In this document: in pieces, positions 6,493 to 8,036 of the stretch | Layout: each line of letters opens with the position of its first letter | Numbering within the stretch: position 1 is the first letter of the stretch | Source: an uncultured Chloroflexota bacterium | GTDB lineage: Bacteria; Chloroflexota; Anaerolineae; Caldilineales; Caldilineaceae | Assembly: GCA_903858085.1 (NCBI GenBank) | Contig: CAIOHJ010000021.1 | Span: forward strand, 1 to 8,036 | DNA: 8,036 nt | Reading direction: 5' to 3' | Translations under genes and position numbers: made by a program | Notes under the pieces: generated by a model | Databases searched by the model: none | Seen by the model: the letters and a program-made list of their open reading frames with translations, nothing else | What the model was told of the DNA's origin: nothing

Positions 6493-8036
6493 ATGGACCA
6501 CGGCTACTATCGTTTTCCCACCATCCACCACGATACCCTCATCTTCGTCTCCGAAGACGACCTGTGGCTTGTCCCACGGCAGGGCGGGCTGGCACGACGG
6601 CTGACCAGCAACCTGGGCGAGGTCAACTACCCGGCACTTTCCCCCGACGGCAGCTGGCTGGCCTTTGTCGGCCGCGAGGAGGGAATGCCGGAGATCTACC
6701 TGATGCCTGCCGTTGGAGGCAGCGCCCAGCGGCTGACCTACCTGAACAGCCGCTGCCAGGTGCTCGGCTGGGACAGAGCCGGAACCCACATCCTGTTTGC
6801 GACCAACAGCGGCCCGTTTCACCCGCAAGAATACACGATCTACGCCGCAGCCATCCAGAGACCAGGCAGTGCAGCGACCCCACTGCCGGTAGGGCCGGCA
6901 CGCTCGATCGCCTTCGGGCCAAAGGGGGCGACGGTGATCGGACGCAATACCGGCGACCCGGCCCGCTGGAAACGCTACCGCGGAGGCACCGCCGGCCATT
7001 TCTGGATCGACCGCACCGGGGGAGGGCAGTTTGAACGCTTTCTGAGCGAGCTGCGCGGCAACCTGGCCTCCCCGCTGTGGCTGCCCGGCCCCGGAGACGG
7101 GCGCATCTACTTCATCAGCGACCACGAGGGGATCGGCAACCTCTACAGCGTGAACCCGGCCGGGGAAGAGCTGCAGCGACACACCGACCACAGCGATTTT
7201 TATGCGCGCAACCCGCAGAGCGACGGCCAGCGGATCGTCTACCACGCCGGCGCCGACCTGTACGTCTACGACCCGGCCACCGCCACGACCGACCGGGTCG
7301 CAGTCGAGTACCGCAGCCCGCGCGTGCAGCGCAACCGCAAATTCTCGCCCGCCAACGCCTATCTGGACAGCGCACGCCTGACCCCGCGCGGAGACGCGCT
7401 GGCGGTGACCACCCGAGGCAAGGCCTTCAGCTTTTTCAACCACGCAGGACCAGTCGTCCAAATCGGCCAGCGCGATGGGGTGCGTTACCGGCTGCCCGAG
7501 TTTCTCAACGACGACGACTCCCTTGTGGTGGTAGACGACGCCGCCGGAGAAGAGGAGCTGGTCCTCTTCTCCGCCAATCTCAACGAACCGCCGCGCCGGC
7601 TGAGCGGCCTGGACATCGGCCGCCCAGTCACCTTGAAGGTCTCCCCGACAGAAAATAAGGTGGCGTTGACCAACCACCGCCAAGAGCTGCTGGTCGTGGA
7701 TCTGCAAGACGGCAGGGTGACACGCGTGGACCGCAGCGAGTGGCGCCCAATCGCAGGGGTGGACTGGTCACATGACGGCCGCTGGCTGGCCTACGGCTTC
7801 GGCGTCGGGCTGAACACCACGGAGATCCGCCTCTACCAGCTGCCTGACCCGGCAGCAACAGACCCAGCCAGCCCCCATCACCCCAACCCAGTTGCGGTGA
7901 CCAGGCCGCTGCTCCACGACGTCGCACCGTCGTTTGACCCCGACGGCAACTACCTCTACTTTTTGAGCTACCGGGAGTTCAACCCGGTGCAAGACAACCT
8001 GCACTTTGACCTGAGCTTTCCCTGGGGAATGCGCCC
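6493..8036 (+). CDS. Tricorn protease, N-terminal beta-propeller half (runs off the window)
   Basis: The frame from ATG 6493 stays open to the window end, giving 514 residues. Tricorn is a large cytosolic serine protease that degrades peptides released by the proteasome or other proteases. Thermoplasma Tri has about 1070 residues: a six-bladed and a seven-bladed propeller, then C1, PDZ and C2 catalytic domains. The first propeller is recognisable from DTLIFVSEDDLWLVP (14-28), RRLTSNLGEVNYPALSPDG and the diagnostic VIGRNTGDPARWKRYRGGT (148-166) with GHFWID, followed by RIYFISDHEGIGNLYS (204-219). The second propeller has VTTRGKAF (305-312), WSHDGRWLAYGF (425-436) and FDPDGNYLYFLSYREFNP (481-498). 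TolB/WD-like 'SPDG' blade motifs recur. No signal peptide is present, consistent with a cytosolic location. A Pro-rich insert (451-468) lies in a propeller loop. Catalytic residues would lie beyond the window, so activity is unseen. There is no strong Shine-Dalgarno; GGCGGA lies about 15 nt upstream of the ATG. Confidence 0.92.
   Translation, partial: MDHGYYRFPTIHHDTLIFVSEDDLWLVPRQGGLARRLTSNLGEVNYPALSPDGSWLAFVGREEGMPEIYLMPAVGGSAQRLTYLNSRCQVLGWDRAGTHILFATNSGPFHPQEYTIYAAAIQRPGSAATPLPVGPARSIAFGPKGATVIGRNTGDPARWKRYRGGTAGHFWIDRTGGGQFERFLSELRGNLASPLWLPGPGDGRIYFISDHEGIGNLYSVNPAGEELQRHTDHSDFYARNPQSDGQRIVYHAGADLYVYDPATATTDRVAVEYRSPRVQRNRKFSPANAYLDSARLTPRGDALAVTTRGKAFSFFNHAGPVVQIGQRDGVRYRLPEFLNDDDSLVVVDDAAGEEELVLFSANLNEPPRRLSGLDIGRPVTLKVSPTENKVALTNHRQELLVVDLQDGRVTRVDRSEWRPIAGVDWSHDGRWLAYGFGVGLNTTEIRLYQLPDPAATDPASPHHPNPVAVTRPLLHDVAPSFDPDGNYLYFLSYREFNPVQDNLHFDLSFPWGMR

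Noticed and set aside
5761..7707. 648-codon antisense ORF on the - strand
   Set aside because: It is antisense to the end of the trans-sulfuration gene, the GNAT and the tricorn genes, which have clear motifs; its translation is low-complexity Gly/Val-rich and unrecognisable.

Overview
The window is a GC-rich, densely coded bacterial segment. All genes run on the + strand except a partial one at the left edge. It has no rRNA, tRNA, CRISPR array or recognisable insertion sequence. A tricorn-type protease, an F420-dependent NADP reductase, a sensor-less hybrid histidine kinase, an Rpn-family nuclease and a C-rich coding strand together suggest a Chloroflexota-like genome (Anaerolineae/Caldilineae type). 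That placement is inference from gene content only.

Left edge (1-347). The first 71 codons of an Rpn/YhgA-like PDDEXK nuclease lie on the - strand, starting at 214 and running out of the window. A divergent intergenic region of about 130 bp follows. It carries a good sigma-70-type promoter (TTGCCA-18 bp-TACAAT) whose predicted transcript would begin almost at the ATG of the next gene.

Truncated glycosyltransferase and SsnA-like hydrolase (348-2740). A GT-B fold, family-4-type glycosyltransferase keeps its N-terminal domain and the EX7E donor-site motif, but stops at residue 321, apparently 50-90 residues early. Directly after its stop is a second promoter with the same TTGCCAGCG -35 block and the same 18-bp spacer. 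It drives a 444-aa SsnA-like amidohydrolase with all expected metal ligands.

Signalling gene (2752-4032). Eleven bases after the hydrolase comes a soluble hybrid histidine kinase (coiled coil, HisKA, HATPase, Pro-rich linker, receiver) with no sensory or membrane domain.

Redox, sulfur and acetyltransferase run (4128-6453). An F420H2:NADP oxidoreductase (npdG/fno type) overlaps by 4 bp (ATGA) a gamma-family trans-sulfuration PLP enzyme (cystathionine gamma-synthase/lyase). A GNAT acetyltransferase with a GTG start and strong Shine-Dalgarno follows 11 bp later. The three look co-transcribed and translationally coupled.

Right edge (6493-8036). The N-terminal 514 residues of a tricorn protease (the beta-propeller half) run off the window before the catalytic part.

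Overall these are recognisable families in a mostly housekeeping or accessory-metabolism arrangement. I see no clear new multi-gene system. The points most worth a second look are the truncated glycosyltransferase with a promoter at its breakpoint, the matched promoter pair, the Rpn gene at the edge, and the hydrolase-kinase and npdG-trans-sulfuration pairings.
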